In this document: positions 9,199-19,409 of the stretch, piece after piece
Numbering within the stretch: position 1 is the stretch's first letter
How the letters are laid out: every line of letters begins with the position of its first letter
NCBI RefSeq assembly: GCF_017315985.1
Contig: NZ_JAFLVR010000080.1
Coordinates: forward strand, 1 to 56,073
Length of the DNA stretch: 56,073 nt
Source: Candidatus Enterococcus murrayae
GTDB taxonomy: Bacteria > Bacillota > Bacilli > Lactobacillales > Enterococcaceae
Direction: 5' to 3'
Made by a program: the position numbers and the translations under genes
The notes under the pieces: generated by a model
What the model saw: only the letters and a program-made list of their open reading frames with translations
What the model was told of the DNA's origin: nothing
The model's database searches: none

Positions 9199-9395
9199 TT
9201 CGTCCTCCCTCGTGTATTAAAGCACAAATCTATTTTTATAATTAAAATGAGAAATAATCCCATTTCATTAATAATTCAATTTTACCAAATTTGGGGCTTA
9301 TTTTGAAGTTATTCGTTATAATCAATCATAAAAAAAGTGGGAAACTAAGTTATTGACTTTTTTAATCTGAAATGTATCCCTCTTTATAAAAGAAA

Positions 9396-9429
9396 AAAAG
9401 TATGTGATACAAAATATGTACCACATACT
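9396..9429 (-). terminator. Terminator of tig
   Basis: In minus-strand sense AGTATGTG...CACATACT forms a long AT-rich stem (9399-9429) followed by seven T's. The 9199-9395 stretch otherwise holds only the lysozyme promoter region, in which I cannot place a convincing -35. Confidence 0.82.
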
Positions 9430-9438
9430 AAAAATTAT

Positions 9439-10722
9439 CTATTTCTCAACAGCCGTTCCAGTCACTAGTTCAACAGCTTTTTTCATTTTGATATCGTGTT
9501 CCAACATGTCTTCTGTTAACACACGACGAATTTGTTCTTCCGGCATTTGGTACATTTCAGCCAAGTCTTTAATTTCTTTAGCAATATCTTCTTCTGAAGC
9601 TTCAATTTTTTCCGCTTCAACAATAGCTTCCATTACTAAGTTTGTTTTCACTCGACCTTCTGCCTCACCTTCAAATTGTGTGTGAAGATCTTCTTCAGTA
9701 GAACCTGTTAATTGGTAGTACATTTCTGGTGAGATTCCTTGACGTTGCATATTATTTAGGAATTCATCCATTGAACGATGAACTTCATCATGAACCATTA
9801 CGTGTGGAAGTTCAACGATTTCAGCATTTTCAACAGCTTGCTTGATGGCAGCCTCATCTTTTGCTTCTTTTGCAGCTTCTTCTTTTTGCTTTGTTAATTC
9901 ATCGCGATATTTTGTTTTTAATTCATCCAAAGAATTAACTTCTTCATCGACATCTTTAGCAAAATCATCATCTAGTTCTGGTAATTCTTTCGCTTTTACT
10001 TCGTGAATCGTTACTTTGAAGACTGCTTCTTTACCAGCTAAATCTTCAGCTTGATAGTCTTCTGGGAAAGTAACAGTAACATCTAAGCTTTCCCCTGCTT
10101 TGTGACCAACCAGTTGTTCCTCAAAACCAGGAATGAATGAACCAGAACCTAATTCAAGAGAATAGTTTTCGCCTTTTCCGCCTTCAAATGCTTCTTCTCC
10201 AACGAAACCTTCGAAATCAATTACTGTCGTATCGCCATTTTCAGCAGCTTCGTCTTCTTTGATAACTAGTTCTGCTTGAGATTCTTGTTCAGATTTCAGG
10301 CGTGCATCTACATCTTCGTCTGAAACTTCAACATCTTGTTTTGGAACTTCTAATTCTTTGTAATCCCCTAATTTAACCTCTGGTTTTACAGTAACTTCTG
10401 CTTTGATTACCCAATCTTCGCCTTTTTCCATGCTGTCTACATCAATTTTTGGTTGAGAGACAGGATCAATCCCTGCTTCCTTTACAGCCGCTTCATAAGC
10501 AGTTGGCAGTACATCATTCAATGCATCTTCGTATAATGCTTCTTCACCGTACATACGGTTAAATACTTGACGAGATACTTTTCCTTTACGGAAGCCAGGT
10601 ACATTAAGATTTTTTTTCACTTTGTTGAATGCATTTGTTAATCCTTTTTGAATCTCAGTTTGTTCAATCGAGAAAGTTAACACACCATCATTGGTGCCTG
10701 TTTTTTCAAAATTTGCAGTCAC
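9439..10722 (-). CDS. tig: Trigger factor, ribosome-associated chaperone
   Basis: 427-residue peptidyl-prolyl isomerase chaperone that binds nascent chains at the ribosomal exit. The N-terminal ribosome-binding domain carries the GFRKGKVSR signature (residues about 44-52), then an FKBP-like PPIase domain (about 150-245) and a helical C-terminal domain. It starts with GTG (VTANFEKT), preceded by GGAGGG at good spacing. Its promoter is visible upstream and a terminator follows, so it is transcribed alone. Confidence 0.96.
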   Translation of the reverse strand: MTANFEKTGTNDGVLTFSIEQTEIQKGLTNAFNKVKKNLNVPGFRKGKVSRQVFNRMYGEEALYEDALNDVLPTAYEAAVKEAGIDPVSQPKIDVDSMEKGEDWVIKAEVTVKPEVKLGDYKELEVPKQDVEVSDEDVDARLKSEQESQAELVIKEDEAAENGDTTVIDFEGFVGEEAFEGGKGENYSLELGSGSFIPGFEEQLVGHKAGESLDVTVTFPEDYQAEDLAGKEAVFKVTIHEVKAKELPELDDDFAKDVDEEVNSLDELKTKYRDELTKQKEEAAKEAKDEAAIKQAVENAEIVELPHVMVHDEVHRSMDEFLNNMQRQGISPEMYYQLTGSTEEDLHTQFEGEAEGRVKTNLVMEAIVEAEKIEASEEDIAKEIKDLAEMYQMPEEQIRRVLTEDMLEHDIKMKKAVELVTGTAVEK

Positions 10723-10770
10723 GTTTGTTCCCTCCGAATACTAATATACTTGCATTTTGCATACCATTAA

Positions 10771-10799
10771 ATATTACACTACTGATTGTGAATTGTAAA
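10771..10799 (-). promoter_or_regulatory. Promoter of tig
   Basis: In minus-strand sense TTTACA (10799-10794) and TAATAT (10776-10771) are exactly 17 bp apart, about 50 bp before the tig start codon. Confidence 0.6.
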
Positions 10800-10825
10800 T
10801 ATAAAGCTTTTACTCTCGGCATTTT

Positions 10826-11749
10826 TTAATGATAATCGAACAGCAGTTGTTTTATCCTTCCTCGGATTGCTTCAACCTCTTCATCAAGCGGCCCTGACCA
10901 CTCAGAATACTCAGCTAAATAACTAGCCGTCCATGCATCAGGCTTCATAAAAGCGGTATGCAACGGATACAAAAATGCCATTTCTACCTTTACTTGCTCC
11001 AATAGGTTTGCTAACAGAATTGGATTATTATCACCCAAATAATCATTTAATCGAGTTTCGATACCCGATTGAAGAGAGTCATCAAATCCTGAATCTATTG
11101 GCGACAGTTCTGCGATTTCATCTTGAATTGTTAAGTAATGAACCTTCTCAGTCACACCTATACGAGCTAAGCTTTCAAATAAATAACTGCGAACTAAAGG
11201 GACTATCTGGGGAGTCATCATAAATTTTTCAGCGATTGTCTTTAAACGCTCTTCAGGCAACTGTCTAATTTTACGCACGAATAGTAATTGGTCTACTGCT
11301 GACATTGAAGGCAGTTGATTCAACTCCGCTTCAAGCTCTTTGATTACCGCTTGTTGCTGTCTTTCATAAAAAGCCTCCTGATCATTAATACGCATCAACC
11401 AAAGATCAGTCTGTTCTTCAGTTAAGATTTTAACTTTTTGTGACCGCCATAAAAATTCACGTGCCGCAAAAAAATTCTGGGAATACACTTGAATCTGCAA
11501 AAATAAATCAATCGTTTCGGGAGTATCAAGATAGCTTTCTGACTCCTCCTCGGCATATTCTAAGGCCGCAGAAAAATCACCTTGTTCCAAAGCTAAACCT
11601 GCAATCAAGTGATTAAGTTTTGGGGTTGGATTTTCCTGATAGGCATATTTATAATTCTCTAACGCCCTTAAATAATCTCCTGCAGAAAAAGCTTCTTCCG
11701 CAAGTGCTAAATAGTAGTGATCATTATTAGGAAAATCAATTGGAGTCAT
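10826..11749 (-). CDS. TPR-like repeat protein, YsoA-type
   Basis: 307-residue soluble helical protein. The N-terminal half has tetratricopeptide-like helices with the alternating pattern YLALAEEAFSAGDYLRALENYK and a second similar unit near residue 50. No catalytic motif is visible. In B. subtilis a TPR protein, YsoA, also neighbours tig and clpX, so orthology is plausible, but function is unknown there too. Its start overlaps the end of the RDD gene by 14 bp, so it is translationally coupled as the last gene of the sppA-RDD-TPR operon. Confidence 0.75.
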   Translation of the reverse strand: MTPIDFPNNDHYYLALAEEAFSAGDYLRALENYKYAYQENPTPKLNHLIAGLALEQGDFSAALEYAEEESESYLDTPETIDLFLQIQVYSQNFFAAREFLWRSQKVKILTEEQTDLWLMRINDQEAFYERQQQAVIKELEAELNQLPSMSAVDQLLFVRKIRQLPEERLKTIAEKFMMTPQIVPLVRSYLFESLARIGVTEKVHYLTIQDEIAELSPIDSGFDDSLQSGIETRLNDYLGDNNPILLANLLEQVKVEMAFLYPLHTAFMKPDAWTASYLAEYSEWSGPLDEEVEAIRGRIKQLLFDYH

Positions 11750-12287
11750 TTTTCTGTACGCCCTCTCTCGCTGCTAATAGGTTTAATGTCACAACACTCG
11801 TATCAGAGAAGTAATCGCCGATGTGCTGTTTATTTGGCGTAAAAATAGTTACAAGATAGCCCAGCATAAAAAGAGAGCCGCGTAGGACAAATCGACAGGC
11901 ACCTTCACGAACTAGAACTGTTTGCCAACTTAACTCTTCTTCAGTATAACAAACGACTCTAATGCCAAAAACCATCTTACCGATTGTTTGACCATGATTA
12001 ATTTTCGTCATCAGAATAAAATACGCCAAATAAATCAAAAGCGTTGAAAATCCATAAATACTGAAAAGCTCAGAGCTTTTGGTTAAACCAAGTAGGTTCG
12101 TCGGCACTCCCAATACAATTTTTGTGATGGCCGAGATACAAAGTAAATCTAATAAATACGCAAAAGAACGGATCCAAAAACCAGCATAAAAATAGTCTGG
12201 GTAATGATGAAACTGCCGTTCGTGTTTTTTCTCAAGTAACTGTGCTACTGGTCCTACTGCAGGTCTTTGACTAGCTTCATCAGTCAT
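11736..12287 (-). CDS. RDD-family membrane protein
   Basis: 183-residue integral membrane protein. The hallmark RDD arrangement is present: an aromatic/Arg start to the first helix (FWIRSFAYLLDLLCI, about residue 32), a second helix near 65-80, then the family pattern GQTIGKMVFGIRVV (about 100) and a third helix near 135-150. RDD proteins are of varied or unknown function; some have been linked to ion transport. Its ribosome binding site GGAGGTGAG lies inside the last codons of sppA, and its end overlaps the TPR gene, so the three are one transcription unit. Confidence 0.85.
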   Translation of the reverse strand: MTDEASQRPAVGPVAQLLEKKHERQFHHYPDYFYAGFWIRSFAYLLDLLCISAITKIVLGVPTNLLGLTKSSELFSIYGFSTLLIYLAYFILMTKINHGQTIGKMVFGIRVVCYTEEELSWQTVLVREGACRFVLRGSLFMLGYLVTIFTPNKQHIGDYFSDTSVVTLNLLAAREGVQKNDSN

Positions 12288-12289
12288 TA

Positions 12290-13318
12290 TTACTCACCTC
12301 CATAAAGATACATAGCTTTGGGCGCTTGCGGAGTACCAACGCTCTCAACAATACTCTTGATTAGCTCTTCCTGTGAGGGTTTAAGCCCTTGAAGTTCTGC
12401 CAGACTATTCCCTAACCATGTATTCATGAAATTAGTTGAGCCATTTGTATATGAAACAACTTTTGCATCAGTCAAGTTCTCATCCTTCCTCAAAGCTTTC
12501 AATGCTTGATCAGGATAACCAATATCGTCTATTAAACCATTCTCAAGAGCCTGTGCCCCATCATAGATTCTTCCATCTGCCAATTTACGTACTTGCGTCT
12601 CCTCCATATTTCGTCCTTCAGCTACAGTCTTGACGAATCGACCATACATACTGTCAACAAAGGCTTGCAAAACTTCTTTGTCTTCTTTTGTTTGAGGCCG
12701 GGAAGTTGAACCGATATCTTTCAATGCGCCGCTTTTAATTGTTGCATCAGTTATACCAAGCTTTTCCATTAGTCCAGAATAATTCATACTAGACATTATA
12801 ACTCCAATTGAACCAGTCATGGTATCTTCTGCAGCAAAGATTCGATCCGAATTTGCTGCAATATAATACCCTCCGCTAGCTGCTTGACTCTCCATTGAAG
12901 CATAAATTGGAATGTTTTTATCCTTTTGGATTTCCTTCAATGCCCTTGCAATCTCTGCCGTTTCATAAACAGAGCCACCAGGCGAGTTTATTTCTAACAA
13001 AATCGCCTTAATAGTTGAATCTTTTTTTATTTTATTTAACTGTTTCATAAATGATTCATGATTGTATCCACCTGTAGAAAACAAGCCACTAGTACCATCA
13101 TTAATGATAGCGCCCTCTACTACTAGCTTAGCAATTTTTTCTGTACTCGATCCTTCTTCTTCTGTTTTTTCTTGTGGTTCATTATTCCCATACAACAACT
13201 CATTAACTTGACTAAGCTCTTTTTTCCTGTCATTACTTCGATTGATCGTTGATGAGATTACTGAAAAGATTAATAACACAACTGCAATGCCGATTGCCAC
13301 CCAACGTCTTCTATTCAT
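12290..13318 (-). CDS. sppA: Signal peptide peptidase SppA
   Basis: 342-residue membrane-anchored serine protease that degrades cleaved signal peptides. One N-terminal transmembrane helix (6-22) is followed by the S49 peptidase domain. The catalytic Ser148 (AASGGYY) and Lys200 (IKSGALKDIG) dyad is intact, one residue offset from B. subtilis Ser147/Lys199 as I recall it. The oxyanion-type INSPGGS is at about 110-116. It is the short Gram-positive form. It is 10 bp after the 95-residue gene and 2 bp before the RDD gene, so all are probably co-transcribed. Confidence 0.94.
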   Translation of the reverse strand: MNRRRWVAIGIAVVLLIFSVISSTINRSNDRKKELSQVNELLYGNNEPQEKTEEEGSSTEKIAKLVVEGAIINDGTSGLFSTGGYNHESFMKQLNKIKKDSTIKAILLEINSPGGSVYETAEIARALKEIQKDKNIPIYASMESQAASGGYYIAANSDRIFAAEDTMTGSIGVIMSSMNYSGLMEKLGITDATIKSGALKDIGSTSRPQTKEDKEVLQAFVDSMYGRFVKTVAEGRNMEETQVRKLADGRIYDGAQALENGLIDDIGYPDQALKALRKDENLTDAKVVSYTNGSTNFMNTWLGNSLAELQGLKPSQEELIKSIVESVGTPQAPKAMYLYGGE

Positions 13319-13328
13319 TTTCTTCCTC

Positions 13329-13616
13329 CTAATATAAGTTGCGAATAATTAAAACTTTTTCTACTGGTCCTTCGGCATTCATTTTCTCGGCCTTTTCAAG
13401 CAAAGAATAACCTCCGAAAAACTCATGTGTCAAAGGGTCTTCAATTTTGAAAGTCCTTGCATCCTCGATACTCAAAGCATCAGGATTAATTTCTTGGATA
13501 CTATCCCATCCAGTATCTAAGAAAACCTTTGTTTCATCTGTGATCTTTGGATCAGATGCGAGTTTCTCCAAAAATTTACGCAGCTCTCCAATGGTTAAAT
13601 TTTCTGGTTGATTCAT
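13329..13616 (-). CDS. Conserved-looking small protein, unknown function
   Basis: 95 residues, acidic, with no signal peptide, membrane helix or cysteine. The start MNQPENLTIGELRKFLEKLA looks like an amphipathic helix and the C-terminus VEKVLIIRNLY a strand, so a small folded domain is likely. I do not recognise a family. It is the first gene of the sppA operon, 10 bp from sppA, and the ATG is preceded by GAGGGGAAAC, a usable ribosome binding site. Confidence 0.7.
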   Translation of the reverse strand: MNQPENLTIGELRKFLEKLASDPKITDETKVFLDTGWDSIQEINPDALSIEDARTFKIEDPLTHEFFGGYSLLEKAEKMNAEGPVEKVLIIRNLY

Positions 13617-13834
13617 TTAAGTTTCCCCTCTCAATTGATTCATAGAAAATAATTTCTACTATGATTAGCTTGTTCTAGAAACAACAAAATATCATCGCTA
13701 GAGACCATTCTTTAAATGGCACTTCTCTATTTTACCCTATTCTTCTGACAGATGAAACGCAGAAGCAATTTTGTTTCCCTTCCTCTTTTCTTCTTTTTTC
13801 CATATATACCAATTAACTAAAAATAAAAAAATGT

Positions 13835-13863
13835 TTGACTATACAAAAAGTTTATATTATATT
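13835..13863 (+). promoter_or_regulatory. Promoter of glmS
   Basis: TTGACT (13835-13840) and TATATT (13858-13863) are 17 bp apart, so transcription should start near 13870, about 45 bp before the ribozyme. The stretch 13617-13834 holds no other feature I can support. Confidence 0.75.
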
Positions 13864-13909
13864 AGTCATTGTTTCCGATGTTAATTTAAAAAAATCTAAA
13901 ATGTACCAA

Positions 13910-14076
13910 TTAGATAGCGCCAGACCTTTTTTATGAGGGTGACGAGGAAGAAGCTAATCGAAAATTTCGGCGGGTGGCTTCAGGGTTGCTGTACTCTACA
14001 GATCATTACAAAAACTTTATAAAAGAACAAAAAAATGGTCAGACAGCTCGGAAACATATAATGACAGGAAAGTAGG
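13910..14076 (+). ncRNA. glmS ribozyme/riboswitch
   Basis: The leader of glmS carries the conserved blocks of the self-cleaving, glucosamine-6-phosphate-activated ribozyme: AGCGCCAGA (cleavage expected between A13916 and G13917), GACGAGGAAG, ATCGAAAATTTCGGCGGGT with the core GGCGGGTGGC, and the 3' pseudoknot region ending in GACAGGAAAG. In this family, metabolite-induced cleavage leads to mRNA decay, so the product of GlmS represses its own gene. Placement directly before glmS is diagnostic. Confidence 0.93.
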
Positions 14077-14084
14077 AAGACATT

Positions 14085-15893
14085 ATGTGTGGAATCGTAG
14101 GAATTGTAGGTAACGAGCAGGCAACAAATATTTTGGTGAATGGATTAGAGAAGTTGGAGTATCGTGGTTATGACTCAGCTGGTATTTTTGTAGCGGATCA
14201 AAGTGAAGATTTCTTGATTAAATCCCAAGGTCGAATTAAAGAGTTATCGGAGAAAATTGGTTCTGAAGTTCATGGTTCTATTGGCATTGGACATACAAGG
14301 TGGGCAACTCATGGCGAACCAAGTGAAGAAAATGCACATCCTCATACTTCACAAAGCAAACGTTTTGTCCTAGTTCATAATGGTGTGATTGAAAATTACG
14401 ACGATTTGAAAGAAAAATATTTATCAAGTGATATTTTCTATGGTGAAACCGATACGGAAATCGCTGTTCATTTAGTTGAATATTTCGCAGAACAGGGACT
14501 TTCAACAAAAGACGCCTTTCGTAAATCTTTAAAAGAGATTCATGGCTCTTACGCTTTTGGTTTGATCGATAAAAATGATCGTGAAACAATCTACGTTGGG
14601 AAAAATAAAAGCCCCCTATTGATCGGACTAGGCGATGGATTCAATGTGGTCTGCAGCGATGCAATGGCAATGTTGGAACAAACCAACCAATTTGTCGAGA
14701 TTAATGACGGCGAGATGGTTATCGTTACAAAAGATCGTGTAGAAATTGAAGATGAGGCGGGCAATGAGATTCAACGTGCACCTTACGAAGCTAAAATCGA
14801 TCTTTCGGATATGGAAAAAGGCACATATCCTTACTACATGCTAAAAGAAATTGATGAACAGCCTGCTACTATGCGTCGGATCATTAGTGAATATACTGAT
14901 GAAACAGGAACCGTCGTGATAGAAAATGAACTGTTGCAAAGTTTGCTGGATAGCGACCGCATTTACATCGTCGCTTGCGGTACAAGTAACAATGCTGGGT
15001 GGGCAAGTAAGCAAATTATCGAAGGGTTGGCCAACATCCCGGTAGAAATTCATTTATCAAGTGAATTTGGCTATAACATGCCTTTGCTTTCAAAAAAACC
15101 ATTTTTCATTTATTTAACCCAAAGTGGCGAAACAGCAGATAGCCGCCAAGTATTAGTCAAAACGAATACATTAGGCTACCCATCCCTAACAGTCACTAAT
15201 GTAGCTGGGTCAACGTTATCTCGGGAAGCAAGTTTTACTATGCTCTTACATGCTGGTCCAGAGATTGCAGTAGCTTCTACTAAAGCCTACACAGCTCAAA
15301 TTGCTGCCTTAACTGTTTTAGCAAAAGCGGTTGGTGAGGCTAAAGACATCACAGCAGCAAAAGAATTTGATTTAACAAAAGAGTTAGGCATTGCCGCCAA
15401 CGCCATGGATGTAATGATTTCAGAAAAAGCTATGATTGAACAAGTTGCTGAAGAGTACCTAGCAACAACTCGCAACGCTTTCTATATCGGTCGTTCTGAA
15501 GATTATTATGTTTCTATGGAGGTAGCACTAAAACTAAAAGAAATTTCTTATATCCAAGCTGAAGGTTTTGCAGCTGGGGAGTTGAAACACGGAACGATCG
15601 CTTTAGTTGAAGATGGCACACCAGTTATCGGAATCATTACCGAAGCTGTAACTGCTCCTCATACTCGTGGAAATTTGCGTGAAGTAGAAAGTCGTGGTGC
15701 TCACACGCTAGTCATTGTCTCGGAGGAATTGAGCAAAGAAGGAGATCAAATTATTTTACCAATTGTTCATCAATTCTTGCGTCCTCTTGTCTCCGTGATT
15801 CCAGGTCAGCTCATCGCATATTATGCAACATTATTACGTGGCTATGATGTTGACAAGCCTCGTAATTTAGCAAAATCTGTTACAGTAGAATAA
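14085..15893 (+). CDS. glmS: Glutamine-fructose-6-phosphate aminotransferase (isomerizing)
   Basis: 602-residue enzyme that makes glucosamine-6-phosphate from fructose-6-phosphate and glutamine, the first step to UDP-GlcNAc and peptidoglycan. The N-terminal glutaminase domain starts MCGIVG, so Cys2 becomes the nucleophile after Met removal; HTRWATHG and HNGVIENY follow. Two SIS sugar-isomerase domains occupy roughly 285-600 ([21 protein letters not shown], and the C-terminal [13 protein letters not shown]). AGGAAGA lies 4 bp before the ATG. It converges on glmM, whose product uses its output, and both ends have their own terminator. Confidence 0.97.
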   Translation: MCGIVGIVGNEQATNILVNGLEKLEYRGYDSAGIFVADQSEDFLIKSQGRIKELSEKIGSEVHGSIGIGHTRWATHGEPSEENAHPHTSQSKRFVLVHNGVIENYDDLKEKYLSSDIFYGETDTEIAVHLVEYFAEQGLSTKDAFRKSLKEIHGSYAFGLIDKNDRETIYVGKNKSPLLIGLGDGFNVVCSDAMAMLEQTNQFVEINDGEMVIVTKDRVEIEDEAGNEIQRAPYEAKIDLSDMEKGTYPYYMLKEIDEQPATMRRIISEYTDETGTVVIENELLQSLLDSDRIYIVACGTSNNAGWASKQIIEGLANIPVEIHLSSEFGYNMPLLSKKPFFIYLTQSGETADSRQVLVKTNTLGYPSLTVTNVAGSTLSREASFTMLLHAGPEIAVASTKAYTAQIAALTVLAKAVGEAKDITAAKEFDLTKELGIAANAMDVMISEKAMIEQVAEEYLATTRNAFYIGRSEDYYVSMEVALKLKEISYIQAEGFAAGELKHGTIALVEDGTPVIGIITEAVTAPHTRGNLREVESRGAHTLVIVSEELSKEGDQIILPIVHQFLRPLVSVIPGQLIAYYATLLRGYDVDKPRNLAKSVTVE

Positions 15894-15895
15894 AC

Positions 15896-15925
15896 AAAAA
15901 GGTTGAGATTTTTCTCAACCTTTTT
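15896..15925. terminator. Terminator after glmS
   Basis: GGTTGAGA, a TTTT loop and TCTCAACC with A-run before and T-run after: a strong, symmetric, bidirectional terminator just behind the glmS stop. Confidence 0.9.
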
Positions 15926-15931
15926 GCGTAG

Positions 15932-15965
15932 AAAAACGTCTAAGCCCACCGGCTCAGACGTTTTT
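15932..15965. terminator. Second terminator, on the glmM side
   Basis: AAAAACGTCT.AGCC-CACC-GGCT.AGACGTTTTT forms a long stem with one internal mismatch, flanked by A- and T-runs. It lies 3 bp after the glmM stop and insulates the converging operons from each other. Confidence 0.88.
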
Positions 15966-15968
15966 AAA

Positions 15969-17324
15969 TTAATCTAATCCAATCTCTTTACGAACAACTG
16001 CTGCGATTTTTTCAACATAGTAATCAACTTTTTCATCAGTTGGTGCCTCTGCCATGACACGCAACAAAGGTTCTGTTCCTGATGGTCGCACCAAAATTCG
16101 TCCATCACCATTCATTTCTGTCTCGGCCTCTTCAATGGCTTGCTTGATAGCCGGTACATCCATCGCACCATATTTATCACTCACTCGAATGTTAACTAAT
16201 TTTTGCGGATAGATTGTTACCTCTCCGGCTAATTCAGAAAGCTTCTTACCTGTTTGTTTCATAATGTTTAATAACTGAACCCCTGTCAGCATTCCATCAC
16301 CGGTGGTATTGTAATCCAAGAATAATACATGTCCAGACTGTTCACCACCAAGATTGTAGTCATTTTTTCGCATTTCTTCAACCACATAGCGGTCACCAAC
16401 TTGAGTAATCACATCTTCCAAACCAATTTCTTCAATCGCTTTATGGAAACCCAAATTACTCATTACTGTAGTAACTACAGTATCTTTCTTCAACCGTTTG
16501 CGTTCAGCTAAATATTTAGCACAAATAAACATGATACGATCGCCATCCACAATATTTCCTAACTCGTCAACTGCAATCACACGATCGCCATCACCATCAA
16601 AGGCTAAACCAGCATCTGCGCCCTTTTCTACAACCATTTTTGCTAATTCTTCTGGATGCGTGGATCCCACACCAGCATTGATATTTAAACCATTTGGTGA
16701 AGTCCCCATTGTATAAAAGTCAGTTTCTAAATCCGCAAATAAACGATTGACACTGGTAGATGTCGCTCCATTAGCGGCATCAACACAAACTGTTAGCCCT
16801 GAGAGATCACCTGAGATAGTCTGCACGAGGAATTGTGAATATTTCAAAAGACCTTCATGAAACTCATCCAGCGTTCCCAAACCTTCTGCTGATGGACGAG
16901 GAAGGTTATCTTCTTCCGCATCAATCAATGCTTCGATTTCAGCTTCTTGTTCGTCGACTAATTTAAAACCATCTCCACCGAAAAATTTAATACCGTTATC
17001 TTCTGCAGGATTATGAGAAGCAGAAATCATTACACCAGCTGAAGCCTTTTGCAATCTCGTTAAGTAGGCAACACCAGGCGTTGAGATAACACCAAGCTGG
17101 AATACTTCGATTCCTACCGATAGCAGTCCAGAAATTAAAGCTGTTTCTAACAATTCTCCTGAGATACGAGTGTCACGTCCGACCAGCACTCTTGGACGCC
17201 CTTCACTTTCATGATGCTGACTTAAAACATAACCGCCGCAACGCCCCAATTTAAATGCTAACTCAGGTGTTAGCTCCTTATTTGCGATTCCACGTACTCC
17301 ATCTGTTCCAAAATATTTACCCAT
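15969..17324 (-). CDS. glmM: Phosphoglucosamine mutase
   Basis: 451-residue alpha-D-phosphohexomutase that converts glucosamine-6-phosphate to glucosamine-1-phosphate. The active-site serine is in ISASHNP (Ser103, phosphorylated form active), metal-binding DGDGDR lies near 243-248, the sugar-specificity loop GGEQSGH near 325, and the phosphate-binding RPSGTEP near 410. It is the last gene of cdaA-cdaR-glmM, 23 bp after cdaR, the order conserved in Firmicutes, where GlmM can also bind and inhibit CdaA. Confidence 0.97.
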   Translation of the reverse strand: MGKYFGTDGVRGIANKELTPELAFKLGRCGGYVLSQHHESEGRPRVLVGRDTRISGELLETALISGLLSVGIEVFQLGVISTPGVAYLTRLQKASAGVMISASHNPAEDNGIKFFGGDGFKLVDEQEAEIEALIDAEEDNLPRPSAEGLGTLDEFHEGLLKYSQFLVQTISGDLSGLTVCVDAANGATSTSVNRLFADLETDFYTMGTSPNGLNINAGVGSTHPEELAKMVVEKGADAGLAFDGDGDRVIAVDELGNIVDGDRIMFICAKYLAERKRLKKDTVVTTVMSNLGFHKAIEEIGLEDVITQVGDRYVVEEMRKNDYNLGGEQSGHVLFLDYNTTGDGMLTGVQLLNIMKQTGKKLSELAGEVTIYPQKLVNIRVSDKYGAMDVPAIKQAIEEAETEMNGDGRILVRPSGTEPLLRVMAEAPTDEKVDYYVEKIAAVVRKEIGLD

Positions 17325-17347
17325 TAAACTATATTTCCCTTCTTCAT

Positions 17348-18451
17348 CTAGTTAGTTGATTGATTTGTCGGTTCTTCTTGACTACTAGTCATTTTAGTGG
17401 TGCTTGCTTCAGTTTTTTTTGAAGCCCCACTTGAGCTTTCTGTAACTTTCGCTGCCGACGAACTAGAATGATTTGTACTGCTAGTTTCTGACTCTTGAGA
17501 CTTCTTAAATATCGGTGTCACTTGTGCACTCACCGTTTTCGGATTCACTTGATAATTTCCAGATACTGGTATATCAATGAATTTTTTTACAGTCCCTTGT
17601 ATCTGACTTACATCGACTGGAATGCCAATACTGTCTATTTGATCAATTACCGACTGTACGCCAGTAATTGTTGCCTTTGTACGATTCAAATCAATCTTGA
17701 CATTTTCAACTGTCGAGGGCAGTTCACCCTCTTGAATCGGATAAAGCGAAACTTCCTTACTTGGTGTTTGAATCTCAAAGTTAACAGTTACATTTTGTGG
17801 CTCAGCTTGGATTGGCAATGCCTCCCCGCTAGCGTTCAACGCCTGAATCGGTGCTTGAATACTGTCTTGATCAACCGTTAATTTACTGCTATCGACTGAC
17901 GCAACAACACGTTCAATTTCCTTCATTGTGTTTTCGCCAGTAGTGATTTCTACTTTTTCAGGCTGTGTAGACATCTCTCCAACTTTCAATTTATTGTTAT
18001 CAGTTGTGCTGCTCAAAATTGGCGTTACAGCAAATTGTTTTTTCACCTTCTTCTCGATTGTTACTGAAATTTTCTCTGGTTCAATCGTTGCAAAAAGCGA
18101 ACTAGATAAGTTTTTAGCTTTTAAACGTACTTCGTGAGTTCCAGAGGATAAATTTGTTAAATCCGCAACAACACTAAAATTTCGAGTATCAGGATCGATT
18201 TCTTTATTTAATTGTATCCGATTGGCTCCGCTTAGCTTAACTGAAACATTCGATGAGAATCCATGAACAAAATAATCATCCGAATCATAAAGAACATTGA
18301 TTGGAACATTTTGAATAGACTCTTCATAGTTTATTTCAGAAGAAATCAAACGACTAAAATTTTGACTGTTGACATTAAAAAATAAAATCAAACTAAATAC
18401 TAGCGAAATTAGCATGTAGGGAGCATTACTTTTCTTGAATTTGATTCTCAT
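17348..18451 (-). CDS. cdaR: CdaA regulatory protein CdaR (YbbR-domain)
   Basis: 367-residue membrane-anchored extracytoplasmic protein that modulates the diadenylate cyclase CdaA. One N-terminal transmembrane helix (about 10-28) is followed by YbbR repeats over roughly 50-310 with recurring patterns such as VEKKVKKQF and VTVNFE. The last 55 residues are an unusual Ser/Thr-rich, probably disordered tail. Its start overlaps the cdaA stop (ATGA), and its AAAGGAGG ribosome binding site is encoded in the last codons of cdaA, so CdaA and CdaR are translationally coupled. Confidence 0.93.
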   Translation of the reverse strand: MRIKFKKSNAPYMLISLVFSLILFFNVNSQNFSRLISSEINYEESIQNVPINVLYDSDDYFVHGFSSNVSVKLSGANRIQLNKEIDPDTRNFSVVADLTNLSSGTHEVRLKAKNLSSSLFATIEPEKISVTIEKKVKKQFAVTPILSSTTDNNKLKVGEMSTQPEKVEITTGENTMKEIERVVASVDSSKLTVDQDSIQAPIQALNASGEALPIQAEPQNVTVNFEIQTPSKEVSLYPIQEGELPSTVENVKIDLNRTKATITGVQSVIDQIDSIGIPVDVSQIQGTVKKFIDIPVSGNYQVNPKTVSAQVTPIFKKSQESETSSTNHSSSSAAKVTESSSGASKKTEASTTKMTSSQEEPTNQSTN

Positions 18452-19332
18452 TTTTGTCCTCCTTTAGTCAAACCCTCCAAAAAGGTCTGAAGAAGACTTT
18501 TTTTACCAGCATTTTTTTCATCTGGCATTAACTCTCTGCGCATCACAGCTAGATATTCTTCTTGTGACAAGTCGTGCAGAAAATCATTATTCAACGTAAT
18601 GCTGACACCGCCTGTCTCCTCAGAAACTATGAACGTTAACGCATCACTGACTTCACTGATACCTACCGCCGCACGATGTCGCGTACCAAATTCTTTTGGT
18701 ATCAACATACTATCTGAAAGCGGAAGATATGCTGAAGCAACAGCGATCTTTCCATTTTTAACGATAACCGCACCATCATGCAGTGGTGTGTTTGGGATAA
18801 AAATATTGATCAATAATTCCCCAGTAATGTCCGCGTCCAGATCAATTCCAGTTTCAATATACTCCTCTAAACCTGTAAAGCGTTGAATCGTTACTAATGC
18901 ACCGATTTTTCTTTTTGACATGTATTGGATCGCTTTGTCAAAAGCTAGGATCATTCGCTCATCATCACGTTCTTCTTTCTTAGATGTTTTGAAGAAAGAA
19001 CTGCGTCCCAAATGTTCCAGCCCACGTCGAACCTCTGGCTGAAAAATAACGATTGCTGCTATTACACCGTACGTGATGATTTGATTCATCAACCAGGACA
19101 ACGTATGCAGGCCAATTAGTTCAGCTATGATTCGAATCCCAATAAAAATCGCCACACCTTTGATCAACTGGACGGCTTTCGTTCCGCGAACAAGTTCAAA
19201 CAAACGATAAATCAAAAACCAGACAACAAATATATCTAAAAGGTTGACGATGATATCCCAGGTTGAAAGATTCTCAGAAAAAAAGCTAAGCCAATATTCC
19301 GGTTTGAATAATTCAATTAGACGATTAGGCAT
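18448..19332 (-). CDS. cdaA: Diadenylate cyclase CdaA (c-di-AMP synthase)
   Basis: 294-residue membrane enzyme that makes cyclic di-AMP from two ATP. Three N-terminal transmembrane helices (about 30-45, 57-75, 80-98) precede the DisA_N catalytic domain with the intact DGA motif (186-188, LHDGAVIV) and RHR motif (218-220, GTRHRAA). It heads cdaA-cdaR-glmM. c-di-AMP controls potassium and osmolyte transport and wall homeostasis in Firmicutes, which matches the linkage to glmM. Confidence 0.96.
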   Translation of the reverse strand: MPNRLIELFKPEYWLSFFSENLSTWDIIVNLLDIFVVWFLIYRLFELVRGTKAVQLIKGVAIFIGIRIIAELIGLHTLSWLMNQIITYGVIAAIVIFQPEVRRGLEHLGRSSFFKTSKKEERDDERMILAFDKAIQYMSKRKIGALVTIQRFTGLEEYIETGIDLDADITGELLINIFIPNTPLHDGAVIVKNGKIAVASAYLPLSDSMLIPKEFGTRHRAAVGISEVSDALTFIVSEETGGVSITLNNDFLHDLSQEEYLAVMRRELMPDEKNAGKKSLLQTFLEGLTKGGQK

Positions 19333-19368
19333 AGATAACCTCTCTTTCTATCCAAAATTCTCTACAAT

Positions 19369-19385
19369 TATACCACAGTGGTACA
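19369..19385 (-). promoter_or_regulatory. Extended -10 promoter of cdaA overlapping a perfect palindrome
   Basis: In minus-strand sense TGG-TATAAT (TATAAT 19374-19369) is an extended -10 with no clear -35. The 13-bp perfect palindrome TACCACAGTGGTA (19373-19385) covers its upstream edge and could be an operator. The promoter call is moderate, the operator call speculative. Confidence 0.45.
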
Positions 19386-19409
19386 GGTCTAGCATAAAAT
19401 TTGAGAAGG

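Noticed and set aside
17495-17881. 128-residue ORF opposite cdaR
   Set aside because: Antisense shadow of a well-supported gene; no ribosome binding site, composition implausible.
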